Shown in pieces: positions 17,952 through 26,392 of a stretch of DNA of 64,000 bases. This DNA is from Arthrobacter sp. CJ23. Its GTDB lineage: Bacteria; Actinomycetota; Actinomycetes; Actinomycetales; Micrococcaceae. The DNA is taken from positions 3,782,001-3,846,000 of the forward strand of contig NZ_CP102950.1 in NCBI RefSeq assembly GCF_024741795.1, read 5' to 3'. The notes beneath the pieces are model-generated. The model was given only the letters and a program-made list of their open reading frames with translations. It did no database searches and was not told where the DNA came from. The translations under genes were made by a program, and so were the position numbers. Each line of letters begins with the position of its first letter. The stretch's first letter is position 1.

Positions 17952-18794
17952 ATGCGCAGCGCCACAATAATGACCAGGAAGTCTTTGATAGTCGGATCCG
18001 GCCTGGGGTTGCTGGCACTCGTCACCGGCTGCGGCAAGTCCGCCGCCGGTTCCGCCGCCGCCTCGCCGGCAGCCTCCGGCACCGTCTCCGGCACCGCTTC
18101 CGGAGCAGCCTCCGGCGCTCCCCACGCATGGTCCTACGAGGGCGCCGAGGGCCCCGAACACTGGGGCGCTTTGAACTCCGATTTCGGCTCCTGCTCCTCC
18201 GGCACCGCCCAGTCCCCCATCGACGTCCGCGGCGGCTCGGGCCCGTCCCCGGCACCGCTCACCCTGGGCTATTCGGCGTCGGAGTGCGAGATGACCGACA
18301 ACGGCCACACCAGCGAGCTGCGGTCCCTCGCGGCCCAGGGCATCACGGTGGGCGGCAAGCAGTACGCGTTCAAGCAGATGCACTTCCACGCCCCCTCCGA
18401 GCACACGCTGGATGGCGTCCGGCACGAGGCCGAGTTCCACTTCGTCCACCAGGCCGACGACGGCGGGCTGGCCGTCGTCGGGATCCTCGCCAAGGCGGGG
18501 GCTGACAATGCGGCGTGGGCGCCGTTCACTGACAGGGTGCCCGCAGCCGGCAGGCAGAAGGTGGCGGCCGGCGTCGTGGACTTCCCGGCATTGTTCCCGG
18601 CGTCGCTGGACCACTTCGCATACGACGGCAGCCTGACCACGCCACCCTGCTCGGAAGGCGTCCGCTGGCTGCTGCTCGAGACCCCCGTGGAACTGGGAGC
18701 CGGGCAGCTCGCCGCACTGCGCGCGGCCCACGCGGGCAACAGCCGCCCGGTCCAGCCGCTCAACGGCAGGGACGTCACCACGGTCGATCAGTAG
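17952..18794 (+). CDS. Alpha-class carbonic anhydrase lipoprotein
   Basis: A 280-residue exported alpha-carbonic anhydrase, which hydrates CO2 to bicarbonate with a zinc centre. A lipoprotein signal ends LALVTGC (C27), followed by an Ala/Ser linker. The three zinc ligands are visible in QMHFHAPSEHTLDGVRHEAEFHFVH (HFH and the later EFH), and the substrate-pocket motif GSLTTPPCSEGVRW follows. The ATG at 17952 has AAGGA 6 bases upstream; an upstream ATG at 17862 would bury the signal peptide in a basic leader. It is anchored on the outer face of the membrane and is followed by its own terminator. Confidence 0.93.
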   Translation: MRSATIMTRKSLIVGSGLGLLALVTGCGKSAAGSAAASPAASGTVSGTASGAASGAPHAWSYEGAEGPEHWGALNSDFGSCSSGTAQSPIDVRGGSGPSPAPLTLGYSASECEMTDNGHTSELRSLAAQGITVGGKQYAFKQMHFHAPSEHTLDGVRHEAEFHFVHQADDGGLAVVGILAKAGADNAAWAPFTDRVPAAGRQKVAAGVVDFPALFPASLDHFAYDGSLTTPPCSEGVRWLLLETPVELGAGQLAALRAAHAGNSRPVQPLNGRDVTTVDQ

Positions 18795-18811
18795 GGTCCA
18801 GCCCACGCAGC

Positions 18812-18849
18812 GCGCCCGACGGCGGCACGAGCGTGCCGCCGTCGGGCGC
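18812..18849 (+). terminator. Terminator of the carbonic anhydrase gene
   Basis: Perfect 17-base arms (18812-18828 and 18833-18849) with a 4-base loop lie 18 bases after the stop. The stem is very GC-rich, without a long T-run. Confidence 0.75.
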
Positions 18850-18902
18850 CGTGTTGCGAAAGCCTTCCGGTCACATTCGGATTCCTGGCAAGGTCTTGAT
18901 CA

Positions 18903-18916
18903 TTTGGGATCCCAAA
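18903..18916 (+). promoter_or_regulatory. Perfect 14-bp palindrome upstream of the MFS gene
   Basis: TTTGGGATCCCAAA is a perfect palindrome 105 bases before the MFS start. Its form resembles operators of FCD-type GntR regulators. No such regulator gene lies in the window. Confidence 0.55.
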
Positions 18917-18927
18917 GTGTAATCTCC

Positions 18928-18947
18928 ATCACATTCCCTAATGTGAT
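18928..18947 (+). promoter_or_regulatory. Inverted repeat ATCACATT-N4-AATGTGAT upstream of the MFS gene
   Basis: Perfect 8-base arms lie 12 bases after the previous palindrome and 74 bases before the start codon. The half-site resembles CRP-type TGTGA boxes. Two different dyads this close suggest dual control of the MFS operon. Confidence 0.55.
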
Positions 18948-19021
18948 AATCCCATTCCGCATTATGGAACGCGTCCGACAGGCACGGACGATCCCCTTCA
19001 GAGCTCAGTAAGGAGCACACT

Positions 19022-20467
19022 GTGGACAAGGAACTTGCCCGGGAGTCCGCCGCATCACCGCGGACCGGCTCGCTGGCCAAACAAATCGAAGGCGCGTACC
19101 AGCGGATCGGCGTCACCGGCGCCCACCGGCAGATCGTCTTCATGATTCTTCTGGGCGTCTTCTTCGACGCCCTTGAGCAGAACGCCGTGGGCATCACCGG
19201 GCCCGTCCTGCGCCAGTCGTGGGGGCTCGGCGCCACGGAAATCGGCCTGCTCAACACCATGACCTTCACTGCGACAGCCCTCGGCAGGCTCGCCACGGGA
19301 CTCATCGTGGACAAGTACGGGCGCCGCCAGATGCTGGTCATCAACTTGATGATCTTCGCCGGCGGCTCCCTGCTCTGTGCCGTCGCGCCCAATTACCCCA
19401 TCCTCGCAGCGGGACGCTTCGTGGTCGGTTTCGGCCTGGGCGGCGAGATCGCGGTGGCCGTGATCATGATGGCGGAGTTCTTTGCCGCCAAACACCGCGG
19501 CACGGCCGTGGGGCTCATCAACGTGACGGCGGCAGGGCTGGGCAACATGCTGGCCCCGGCCTTCGGCATCCTGGTCTTCACCCTCTTTGACGGCCCGGAC
19601 AAGTGGCGCTGGGTCTTCGGGCTGCTCTTCATCCCGGCCCTGCTGGTGATGTTCTTCCGCCGGTATGTCCCGGAAACGCCGCGCTTCCTGGCCTCCAAGG
19701 GCAGGATCGACGAAGCCAACCTGGTGATCACCCGCCTGGCCCGCGGCAAGCTGTCCGGACCCATCACCGACCCCGAACAGTTCATCACCGCAGTCCCTGA
19801 CCCGGTGGCGGCGACATCGTCCGGGCACTGGAAGGACGCCCTCCGCGGCAAGCTGCTCAAGCGCACGGTGCTGCTGTGCATCGCGGTCTGCATGTCCTAC
19901 GCCGCACAGATCTCCATGCTCACCCTGATGCCCACCATCCTGGTCTCGCGCGGCTACGCCGTGAACACGAGCCTGTGGTTCACCCTCATCATGCAGTCCG
20001 GCTCCCTCGTGGGGGCCGCGACGGCGGCATACCTCGCCAGCCGCCTGCCGCGCAAGAAGGTGCTGACGGCGGCGGCCATCCTGGGCTGCGTGGCGGGCCT
20101 GTCCATGGCGTTCCTGGCCAACGACATCGTGCTGGTTGTCGTCTTCGGCGTGCTGTTCAACTTCTCGGTCATCATCCTGAACACCACCATCTGGCTCTTC
20201 GCGCCGGAGCTCTACCCCACCAGCACCCGCGGCTTCGGCACCTCGATCATCCTGGCCGCAGGCTCGCTCTCGGGCGGCCTGTTCCCGCTGATCTCCGGTG
20301 CCGTGTTCGATTCCTCCGGCCTGCCGGGCATGTTCACCACACTCGCCGTCCTGTTCTGCATCCTGGCCATCGTGGTGCAGTTCCCGCCGGAGACCTTCGG
20401 CAAGCCGCTTGAGGAAGACGCGGACGCCGGTTCCGGCGACGAGGAGGCCGCGATCTATGGGCACTGA
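19022..20467 (+). CDS. MFS transporter (metabolite:H+ symporter-like)
   Basis: A 481-residue, 12-helix major facilitator carrier of the sugar/aromatic-acid:proton symporter type. The loop 2-3 motif is DKYGRRQML (about residue 100), the loop 4-5 region carries the family motif around RFVVGFGLGGEIAV, and PETPRFLASKGR precedes the central cytoplasmic loop. The GTG at 19022 has AAGGAG 7-8 bases upstream. The next gene overlaps its end by 11 bases, so the two form an operon. The promoter carries two palindromes. By context it may import the cyclic amide or amino-acid-like substrate of the downstream locus, but its specificity is not readable. Confidence 0.9.
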   Translation: MDKELARESAASPRTGSLAKQIEGAYQRIGVTGAHRQIVFMILLGVFFDALEQNAVGITGPVLRQSWGLGATEIGLLNTMTFTATALGRLATGLIVDKYGRRQMLVINLMIFAGGSLLCAVAPNYPILAAGRFVVGFGLGGEIAVAVIMMAEFFAAKHRGTAVGLINVTAAGLGNMLAPAFGILVFTLFDGPDKWRWVFGLLFIPALLVMFFRRYVPETPRFLASKGRIDEANLVITRLARGKLSGPITDPEQFITAVPDPVAATSSGHWKDALRGKLLKRTVLLCIAVCMSYAAQISMLTLMPTILVSRGYAVNTSLWFTLIMQSGSLVGAATAAYLASRLPRKKVLTAAAILGCVAGLSMAFLANDIVLVVVFGVLFNFSVIILNTTIWLFAPELYPTSTRGFGTSIILAAGSLSGGLFPLISGAVFDSSGLPGMFTTLAVLFCILAIVVQFPPETFGKPLEEDADAGSGDEEAAIYGH

Positions 20468-21176
20468 TCCGTCCGGCCGCGTGGACGCAGGTGCCCAGAA
20501 CGCGGGTGCCCGCCGCACTGTGCTGCTGGTCAATCCCAACACGAACGCGAAAACCACCGCGATGATGGCGGACCTTGCCGCGGCGGAGCTCGGACCGCGG
20601 GGCTTCGACGTCGTGGGCATCACCGCCGCGGCGGGGCCGGCGATGATCATCGACCCCGCTTCGCTGGCGGAATCCGCCGCGCATGTCAGGACGGCGGTGC
20701 TGGACTACCTGGCCGGTCCCGGCGGCGGTGCGGTGGCGGCGGTGATGGTTGCCGCCATCGGGGATCCTGGCCGGGAGCAGCTCAGCGAGGAGCTGGCCCT
20801 TCCGGTGGTGGGCATCGGCCAGGGCTCGATCCACGCGGCGTCACGCAACAACCGCAGCTTCGGCATGGCCACGAGCACCCCGCTGCTGGCCGGATCCTTG
20901 GCCGCGCTGGTGGCAGCACACGGCAAGTCTGAATGGTTCACCGGCGTCCGGCTGACTCCCTCGGAGCCGCTGGTGCTCGCCGCCGACCCCGAGCAGCAGT
21001 ACCGGGAGCTGTCCGCCGCCGTCGGGGAATCCTCCGGGACGGACGGGGCACAGGCGGTCATCATCGCGGGAGGCCCGCTGAGCGCAACGGCGCGCAGGCT
21101 GGCCGAGAACTCCCGCGCCGAGATCATCCAGCCTGTGCCCGCTGCCTGCGCGCTGCTCCTGGAAATGCTCGGGTAG
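20457..21176 (+). CDS. Asp/Glu/hydantoin racemase-fold protein lacking both catalytic cysteines
   Basis: A 239-residue protein with the family N-terminus VLLVNPNTNAKTT (about residues 22-34) and a central IGDPGREQL. In active Asp/Glu and hydantoin racemases the first catalytic Cys sits just before this GDPG segment and the second in a later GCAG-type turn. Here the positions read VMVAAIGDPG and VIIAGGPLSAT, with no Cys at either; the only Cys is near the C-terminus (PAACALLLEML). It is therefore unlikely to be a two-base racemase and may be a decarboxylase-like or binding relative. The ATG at 20457 has GAGGAGG 9 bases upstream and overlaps the MFS gene. Confidence 0.8.
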   Translation: MGTDPSGRVDAGAQNAGARRTVLLVNPNTNAKTTAMMADLAAAELGPRGFDVVGITAAAGPAMIIDPASLAESAAHVRTAVLDYLAGPGGGAVAAVMVAAIGDPGREQLSEELALPVVGIGQGSIHAASRNNRSFGMATSTPLLAGSLAALVAAHGKSEWFTGVRLTPSEPLVLAADPEQQYRELSAAVGESSGTDGAQAVIIAGGPLSATARRLAENSRAEIIQPVPAACALLLEMLG

Positions 21177-21204
21177 CGGGCCCCGACGGACCTGCACACG
21201 TCAA

Positions 21205-21245
21205 GGACAAACGCACCTGGTGTGGTGAACCGGGTGCGCTTGTCC
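21205..21245. terminator. Bidirectional stem-loop between convergent genes
   Basis: Arms 21205-21220 and 21230-21245 pair with two mismatches that can form G-U pairs. They lie between the racemase-like gene and the convergent dehydratase. Confidence 0.65.
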
Positions 21246-21270
21246 CTGGCGGGTGCAGTCGTGGAGAGTG

Positions 21271-22203
21271 TCAGACCGTCGCGGGGTCCGTGTTCGCGCC
21301 GCAGAGGATCACGGCCACGCGTTCCCCCTCCGCCGGAACGTAGGCGCCGGAGTGCAGGGCGGCGAAGGCCGTGGCCGCGCCGTGCTCCACGATGATGCGA
21401 TACTGCTCCCACAGCAGGGAGCGGGCGGCAACGATCTGCTCGTCGGAAACCAGCACGGAGCGGACGCCGGTCCGGACGGCCACCTGGAAGCCGATCCGGC
21501 CGACCTGCCGGGCCCCCAGGGAGTCCGCGGCGATCCCGGAAACGGCAACATCCACCGGGGCCCCGGCCGCGAGCGCCGCGTGGAGCGTGGGCGTGGTTTC
21601 GGATTCGACGCCCACCACGGTGGCCCGGCCCTCGACGGCGGCCGCGACCCCTGCCATGAGCCCGCCGCCGCCCACGGCCACCACCACGGTGTCCACCTCG
21701 CCCAGCTGCTCCAGCAGTTCGGTCCCGATGGTGCCGGCACCGGCGGCGATCTCGGGCTGGTCGTAGGCGTGGCAGTAGACGGCGCCTTTCTCGGCGGCGT
21801 AGGCCATCGCGGCGTCGTAGGCCTCGGAGTATTCGGCACCGCGCTGGACCACGTTGGCGCCGATGGCCCAGAGCTTCTTGACCTTCACGGCCGGGGCGGA
21901 CTCGGGCACGAACACGGTGGCGGGCACGCCCAGGTGGGCCGCGGCGTAGGCGTTGGCGAGGCCGGCGTTGCCGCCGGAGGCCACCACGATGCCGACGTCG
22001 TCCTTCAGTTCGCCGCGCTCCCGGCAGGCCAGGACCCGGTTGAACGCACCCCGGGCCTTGAACGTGCCGGTGTGCTGCATGAACTCGCACTTGAGCCACA
22101 CCTCGCCGGGGAACGAGCCGCGGTCCGCTTCCAGCACCGGGGTGACGCGGATCCTCCCGGCGATCCGGGCAGCGGCTTGCTCGACGTCGGTGCGTGTGAT
22201 CAT
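21271..22203 (-). CDS. PLP-dependent threonine/serine dehydratase-like enzyme
   Basis: A 310-residue fold-type II PLP enzyme. The Schiff-base lysine is K49 in QHTGTFKARGAFN, the substrate loop is ASGGNAGLA (about residues 75-83), and the phosphate-binding glycine loop is VAVGGGGLMAG. The length fits catabolic threonine dehydratase or hydroxyamino-acid ammonia-lyase without an ACT domain. It starts at ATG 22203 with GAGGA 6 bases upstream and is divergent from the NCS1 permease. In this locus it could deaminate a beta-hydroxy or diamino acid released by hydantoin hydrolysis, but the substrate is uncertain. Confidence 0.88.
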   Translation of the reverse strand: MITRTDVEQAAARIAGRIRVTPVLEADRGSFPGEVWLKCEFMQHTGTFKARGAFNRVLACRERGELKDDVGIVVASGGNAGLANAYAAAHLGVPATVFVPESAPAVKVKKLWAIGANVVQRGAEYSEAYDAAMAYAAEKGAVYCHAYDQPEIAAGAGTIGTELLEQLGEVDTVVVAVGGGGLMAGVAAAVEGRATVVGVESETTPTLHAALAAGAPVDVAVSGIAADSLGARQVGRIGFQVAVRTGVRSVLVSDEQIVAARSLLWEQYRIIVEHGAATAFAALHSGAYVPAEGERVAVILCGANTDPATV

Positions 22204-22276
22204 GGGAAGTCCTCGTTCCAGGTGGGTGTCGTGGCTGCCACCCTCAGGCTATCGCCTGTGCCCGGCTATGCGCGCT

Positions 22277-22302
22277 GCCCTGTTACCGGCAGGAAACAGG
22301 GC
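22277..22302 (+). promoter_or_regulatory. Inverted repeat in the dehydratase/permease divergent region
   Basis: GCCCTGTT and AACAGGGC arms flank a 10-base spacer, 77 bases before the permease ATG. It is a candidate operator for the PucR regulator encoded at the end of this operon. No second copy was found. Confidence 0.4.
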
Positions 22303-22378
22303 AACACGCACCGTGATGCTTGCCACATCCGGGCCTACGTTGGAGATCTCCCCAATCCTCACAACCTTGGAGGTCCCG

Positions 22379-23722
22379 ATGGCAACAGCAGTCGGCCATG
22401 ATGACTACGCACTTGAACGGGTACCGGCATCTGCGCGGTTCCACTGGTTCTCGGTAGCCACGCAACGCTTCGGCCAGCTCAGCTCGCTGGCAAGCTTCCT
22501 GCTCGGCGCCATCCTCGGCTTCGGCATGGACTTCTGGAGCGCCGTCCTTGCCATTACGCTCGGCTCCGTGATCCTGGAGATCGTCACGATTTTCACCGGA
22601 ATTGCGGGGCAGCGCGAAGGGCTCTCGACGTCGGTGCTCGCCCGCTGGACCGGCTTCGGCGGCGCCGGCTCCTCCCTGATCGGCATAGCCATCAGCCTCA
22701 GCGCCATCGGCTGGTTCGGCATCCAGAACGCCGTCTCGGCGCAGGGGCTGGCCAGCCTCGTGGGGGTCCTGCCCGTGTGGGCCTGGGCGCTAGTCTTCGG
22801 CGTCCTGGTCACCGTGATCGTCATGTTCGGCATGTCGTCGATGGCCTGGACCGCATATGTCGCTGTCCCCGCGTTCCTCCTGCTGGCAGGCTGGTCCATC
22901 ATTGCCGAGCTGTCCCGGCACAGCATCGGCGATCTCATGTCCGCGCCGCCCGCCGGCCCGGCTCTGACACTGGTGCAGGGCACCACCATCGTCGCCGGAG
23001 GCTTCATCGTGGGCGCCGTCATCACCCCGGACATGTCCCGCTTCAACCGTTCGGCCAAGGACGTCGTCAAGCAGACGGTCCTGGGAATCACCCTGGGTGA
23101 GTATGTCATCGGCCTGATCGGCGTCCTCCTGGCGCTCGCACTCAAGACGAACGACGTCGTCGCCATTGTCACCTCGACGTCGGGATTCATCGGCACCCTC
23201 ATCGTCATTACCGCAACGCTGAAGATCAACGACTGGAACCTCTACGCGGCGTCGCTGGGCATCGTCAACTTCGCCGACCGCACACTGAAGCGCAATCTGC
23301 ACCGCGGGGCCGTCACCTTGACGGTAGGCCTCATCGGCACCGCGCTGGGTGCGGCGGGCATCCTGGGCCGTTTCACGGACTTCCTCATCCTGCTCGGCGT
23401 CGTCTTCCCGCCCATCGCGGGCGTCATGGTGGCCGAGTACTTCGTGGTCCGCAAGTGGCGCGGCGAGCTGGAATCCAGCCGCAAGCTCGGCCGCCTGCCT
23501 GAGCACGCGCCCTCCTGGGTGCCGGCCACGATCGTGATCTGGGTGGTCTCCTCCGTGGTCGGCTACTTCGTGACCTGGGGCCTGCCGTCCATCAACTCCC
23601 TCGTGGTCGCCTTCGTCCTCTACATCATCGCCGGACGCCTTGGCCTCATCCGAGGCGTGGGCAGCACCAAGACCTACCCCGGCCACGAGCCGGCTTCCGT
23701 CCCGGCCCCGGCTGTCCCCTGA
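22379..23722 (+). CDS. NCS1-family permease (cytosine/purine/hydantoin type)
   Basis: A 447-residue integral membrane protein with about 12 helices and the NCS1 features: an N-terminal RFHWFSVATQRFGQLSS segment, GGFIVGAVITPDMSRF in the middle and LLGVVFPPIAGVMVAEYFVV later. NCS1 carriers move nucleobases, allantoin or hydantoins with cations; Mhp1, a hydantoin carrier from Microbacterium, belongs here. The ATG at 22379 has TTGGAGG 5 bases upstream. It heads the run permease, hydantoinase, DUF917, DUF917, PucR, so it probably imports the ring compound that these enzymes open. Confidence 0.88.
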   Translation: MATAVGHDDYALERVPASARFHWFSVATQRFGQLSSLASFLLGAILGFGMDFWSAVLAITLGSVILEIVTIFTGIAGQREGLSTSVLARWTGFGGAGSSLIGIAISLSAIGWFGIQNAVSAQGLASLVGVLPVWAWALVFGVLVTVIVMFGMSSMAWTAYVAVPAFLLLAGWSIIAELSRHSIGDLMSAPPAGPALTLVQGTTIVAGGFIVGAVITPDMSRFNRSAKDVVKQTVLGITLGEYVIGLIGVLLALALKTNDVVAIVTSTSGFIGTLIVITATLKINDWNLYAASLGIVNFADRTLKRNLHRGAVTLTVGLIGTALGAAGILGRFTDFLILLGVVFPPIAGVMVAEYFVVRKWRGELESSRKLGRLPEHAPSWVPATIVIWVVSSVVGYFVTWGLPSINSLVVAFVLYIIAGRLGLIRGVGSTKTYPGHEPASVPAPAVP

Positions 23723-23768
23723 GGCTGAACCGGCCGTCCCCGAACCTGAAATCAAAGGAGAAACAGCC

Positions 23769-25331
23769 ATGATGCGCATCGGCATAGACGTCGGAGGCAC
23801 CAACACCGACGCGGTCCTCATGAACGGCACCAGCGTGCTGGCCGCCACAAAGACCCACACCACACCGGACGTCACCAGCGGCATCGTCAGTGCGCTGCGG
23901 CAGCTGAAGCAGGAAGCCAGCTTCGAGCCCGGTGACGTGGCGGCGGTCATGATCGGCACCACGCACTTCATCAATGCCCTGGTGGAGGGCAAGAACCTGA
24001 CCCCGACGGCGGCCATCCGCTTCGGTCTTCCGGCCACCCGCGCGCTGCCGCCGCTGGTGGACTGGCCCGCCCGTTTGGTGGATGTCCTCGGCGGCCACAG
24101 CTACCTGTGCCACGGCGGCCACGAGTACGACGGCCGTGAGATCAGCCCCTTCGACGAGCGCGAGTTCCGGGACGTCCTGGACAAGGTGGCCGACGCCGGC
24201 GCCCGCTCCATTGCCCTGTCCTCCGTGTTTTCACCCATCAACGCCGAGTTCGAGCTGCGGGCCGCCCAGATCGTGGAGAGCGAGTATCCGGAACTCTCCG
24301 TCAGCCTTTCCCACGAGATCGGGCGGATGGGCCTGCTTGGGCGGGAAAACGCCACCATCATCAATGCGGCGCTCCGCGACCTCGCGGACCACGTCACGTC
24401 AGGCCTGAGCCGCACGGTTACCGAGGCCGGCATCAACGCGCCGGTGTACCTCAGCCAGAATGACGGCACCCTGATGGACATCGACTATGCCCGCCGCTAC
24501 CCCGTGGCAACGTTCGCCTCGGGCCCCACCAACTCAATGCGCGGCGCGGCCTTCCTCTCCGGAGAGCAAAACTGCGCCGTCGTCGACGTCGGCGGCACCA
24601 CTACCGACGTCGGGATCCTGCAGTCCGGGTTCCCCCGCGAGGCCTCCACCGACGTCGCCGTTGCCGGCGTCCAGACAAACTTCCGCATGCCGGACGTGCT
24701 TTCCATTGGCATCGGCGGCGGCAGCCTCGTCACGGCGCTCGACGGCGGGGTCCAGGTGGGGCCGGGCAGCGTCGGCTATGCGCTGACCGAACGTGCCTTG
24801 CTCTTCGGCGGGGACACGCTCACAGCCACCGACGTGGCCGCCGCCGCAGGACTGGTCCGGCTCGGTGACCAGGAACGCGTGGCTGGCTTGGACCCTTCGC
24901 TGGTGCAGGCGGCCCTGGAGCACATCGCCGCGCGGACAGCCGAAACGGTGGACCGGATGAGGACCTCGGCCGAACCTGTGCCGGTAGTGGTGGTGGGCGG
25001 CGGCGGGTTCCTGGTTCCGGACAACCTGGCCGGAGCCTCGGCGGTGCTGCGGCCGGAGCACGGCTCCGTGGCCAACGCCATCGGCGCGGCCATCGCCCAG
25101 GTGGGCGGCGAGGTGGACAGGGTCTTCTCCGTGGATCCGGGTAGCCGGGATTCGGTGCTCGACGCCGCGCGGCAGGAAGCGACGGACCGCGCCATCGCAG
25201 CCGGCGCACGGCCCGATTCCGTCTCGATCGTGGACATAGAAGAAGTTCCCTTGGCATATCTGCCCGGCAACGCAACGCGCATCCGGGTCAAGGTAGTCGG
25301 CAATCTGGCTCTAGGAGGCAACAATGCGTGA
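23769..25331 (+). CDS. Hydantoinase/oxoprolinase family protein (HyuA-type)
   Basis: A 520-residue protein of the HyuA/OplA ATP-dependent ring-opening family. It has the N-terminal nucleotide-binding motif IGIDVGGTNTDAVLM (residues 4-18) and the second phosphate motif VVDVGGTTTDVGIL (about 271-284), plus a VVVGGGGFLVPDNL segment near 405. It is the short form without the C-terminal extension of long HyuA, and no HyuB partner is encoded. The ATG at 23769 is preceded by AAAGGAG at 8 bases. It overlaps the first DUF917 gene by 8 bases, and this pairing is common in actinobacterial loci. The substrate is probably a hydantoin-like cyclic amide. Confidence 0.9.
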   Translation: MMRIGIDVGGTNTDAVLMNGTSVLAATKTHTTPDVTSGIVSALRQLKQEASFEPGDVAAVMIGTTHFINALVEGKNLTPTAAIRFGLPATRALPPLVDWPARLVDVLGGHSYLCHGGHEYDGREISPFDEREFRDVLDKVADAGARSIALSSVFSPINAEFELRAAQIVESEYPELSVSLSHEIGRMGLLGRENATIINAALRDLADHVTSGLSRTVTEAGINAPVYLSQNDGTLMDIDYARRYPVATFASGPTNSMRGAAFLSGEQNCAVVDVGGTTTDVGILQSGFPREASTDVAVAGVQTNFRMPDVLSIGIGGGSLVTALDGGVQVGPGSVGYALTERALLFGGDTLTATDVAAAAGLVRLGDQERVAGLDPSLVQAALEHIAARTAETVDRMRTSAEPVPVVVVGGGGFLVPDNLAGASAVLRPEHGSVANAIGAAIAQVGGEVDRVFSVDPGSRDSVLDAARQEATDRAIAAGARPDSVSIVDIEEVPLAYLPGNATRIRVKVVGNLALGGNNA

Positions 25332-26391
25332 AATCGACGAAACCCAGATGCAGGACATCGCCCGCGGGGCGGCGGTCCTGGGAACCGGCGGCGGCGGCGA
25401 CCCGTACGTGGGACGGCTCCTGGCCGAGCAGGCCCTGCGCCAGCATGGACCGGTAACGCTTCTCGATGTGGACGAACTGCCGGACGACGCCGTGGTGGTC
25501 CCCGTGGCCCTCATGGGCGCCCCCACCGTGATGCTGGAAAAGATGCCCGCGGGTGACGAGGCCACCAACGCCCTGCGCGCCGTCGAGCAGGCGATCGGCA
25601 AGCGCATCACGCACACTGTCTCCATAGAGGCAGGCGGCCTGAACTCCGTGACACCGTTCATCGCCGCGGCGGAACTGGGCCTGCCGCTCGTCGACGCGGA
25701 CGCCATGGGCCGGGCCTTCCCCGAGCTGCAGATGGTCCTGCCCACGCTCAGCGGCATCCAGGCCAGCCCCCTGACCATGGCCGACGAACGCGGCAACGCC
25801 GTCACCATGCGGACGGTGGACAACGCGTGGGCCGAACGGCTGGCCCGCGCCATCACCGTGGAGATGGGCTGCACGGCCGCCGTCAGCCTGTACGTCCTCA
25901 CCGGCCGGCAGATCAAGGACCTCATGGTCCCAGGCACCATCACGCTGTGCGAGCAGCTGGGGCAGGGCATCCGCGAGGCCCGCGAGCAGCACCGGGACCC
26001 GGTGGCGGCGGCCACCGCACTGTTGAAGGGCCGCAAGCTGTTCACCGGCAAGATCGTGGACATCCAGCGCAAAACCGTCGCCGGTTTCGCCCGCGGCGAG
26101 GCACACCTGGACGGTGTCGGCGAGGACACGGGCTCACGCTTCGAGCTTGCGTTCCAGAACGAGCACCTCGTGGCACGGCGCGACGGCGAAGTGGTCGCCA
26201 GCGTGCCGGACCTCATCTGCGTCCTTGACACGGATTCCGGCGAGCCGGTGACCACGGAGATGCTCCGCTACGGGGTGCGGGTCACCGTCCTGGCGGCCCC
26301 CTGCGACCCGCGCTGGCGCACCGAGGCGGCGCTGGAACTGGTGGGCCCTGGCTACTTCGGCTACGACCACGAGTACGTGCCGATCGGCTGA
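25324..26391 (+). CDS. DUF917 family protein, first copy
   Basis: A 355-residue DUF917 protein with the signature LGTGGGGDPYVGRLL at residues 19-33 and SIEAGGLNSVTPFI near 100-113. A second region starts near LFTGKIVDI, with a beta-rich C-terminal domain. As I recall, the family has been linked to S-methyl-thiohydantoin desulfurization in bacterial ergothioneine breakdown, which would suit the hydantoinase partner; that link is family knowledge, not visible here. GGAGG precedes the ATG closely, within the end of the hydantoinase gene, suggesting coupling. Confidence 0.88.
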   Translation: MREIDETQMQDIARGAAVLGTGGGGDPYVGRLLAEQALRQHGPVTLLDVDELPDDAVVVPVALMGAPTVMLEKMPAGDEATNALRAVEQAIGKRITHTVSIEAGGLNSVTPFIAAAELGLPLVDADAMGRAFPELQMVLPTLSGIQASPLTMADERGNAVTMRTVDNAWAERLARAITVEMGCTAAVSLYVLTGRQIKDLMVPGTITLCEQLGQGIREAREQHRDPVAAATALLKGRKLFTGKIVDIQRKTVAGFARGEAHLDGVGEDTGSRFELAFQNEHLVARRDGEVVASVPDLICVLDTDSGEPVTTEMLRYGVRVTVLAAPCDPRWRTEAALELVGPGYFGYDHEYVPIG

Positions 26392-26392
26392 A

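Noticed and set aside
17284..18794. TetR and carbonic anhydrase as one operon
   Set aside because: The genes are 125 bases apart, the carbonic anhydrase has its own ribosome site and terminator, and no functional link is apparent.
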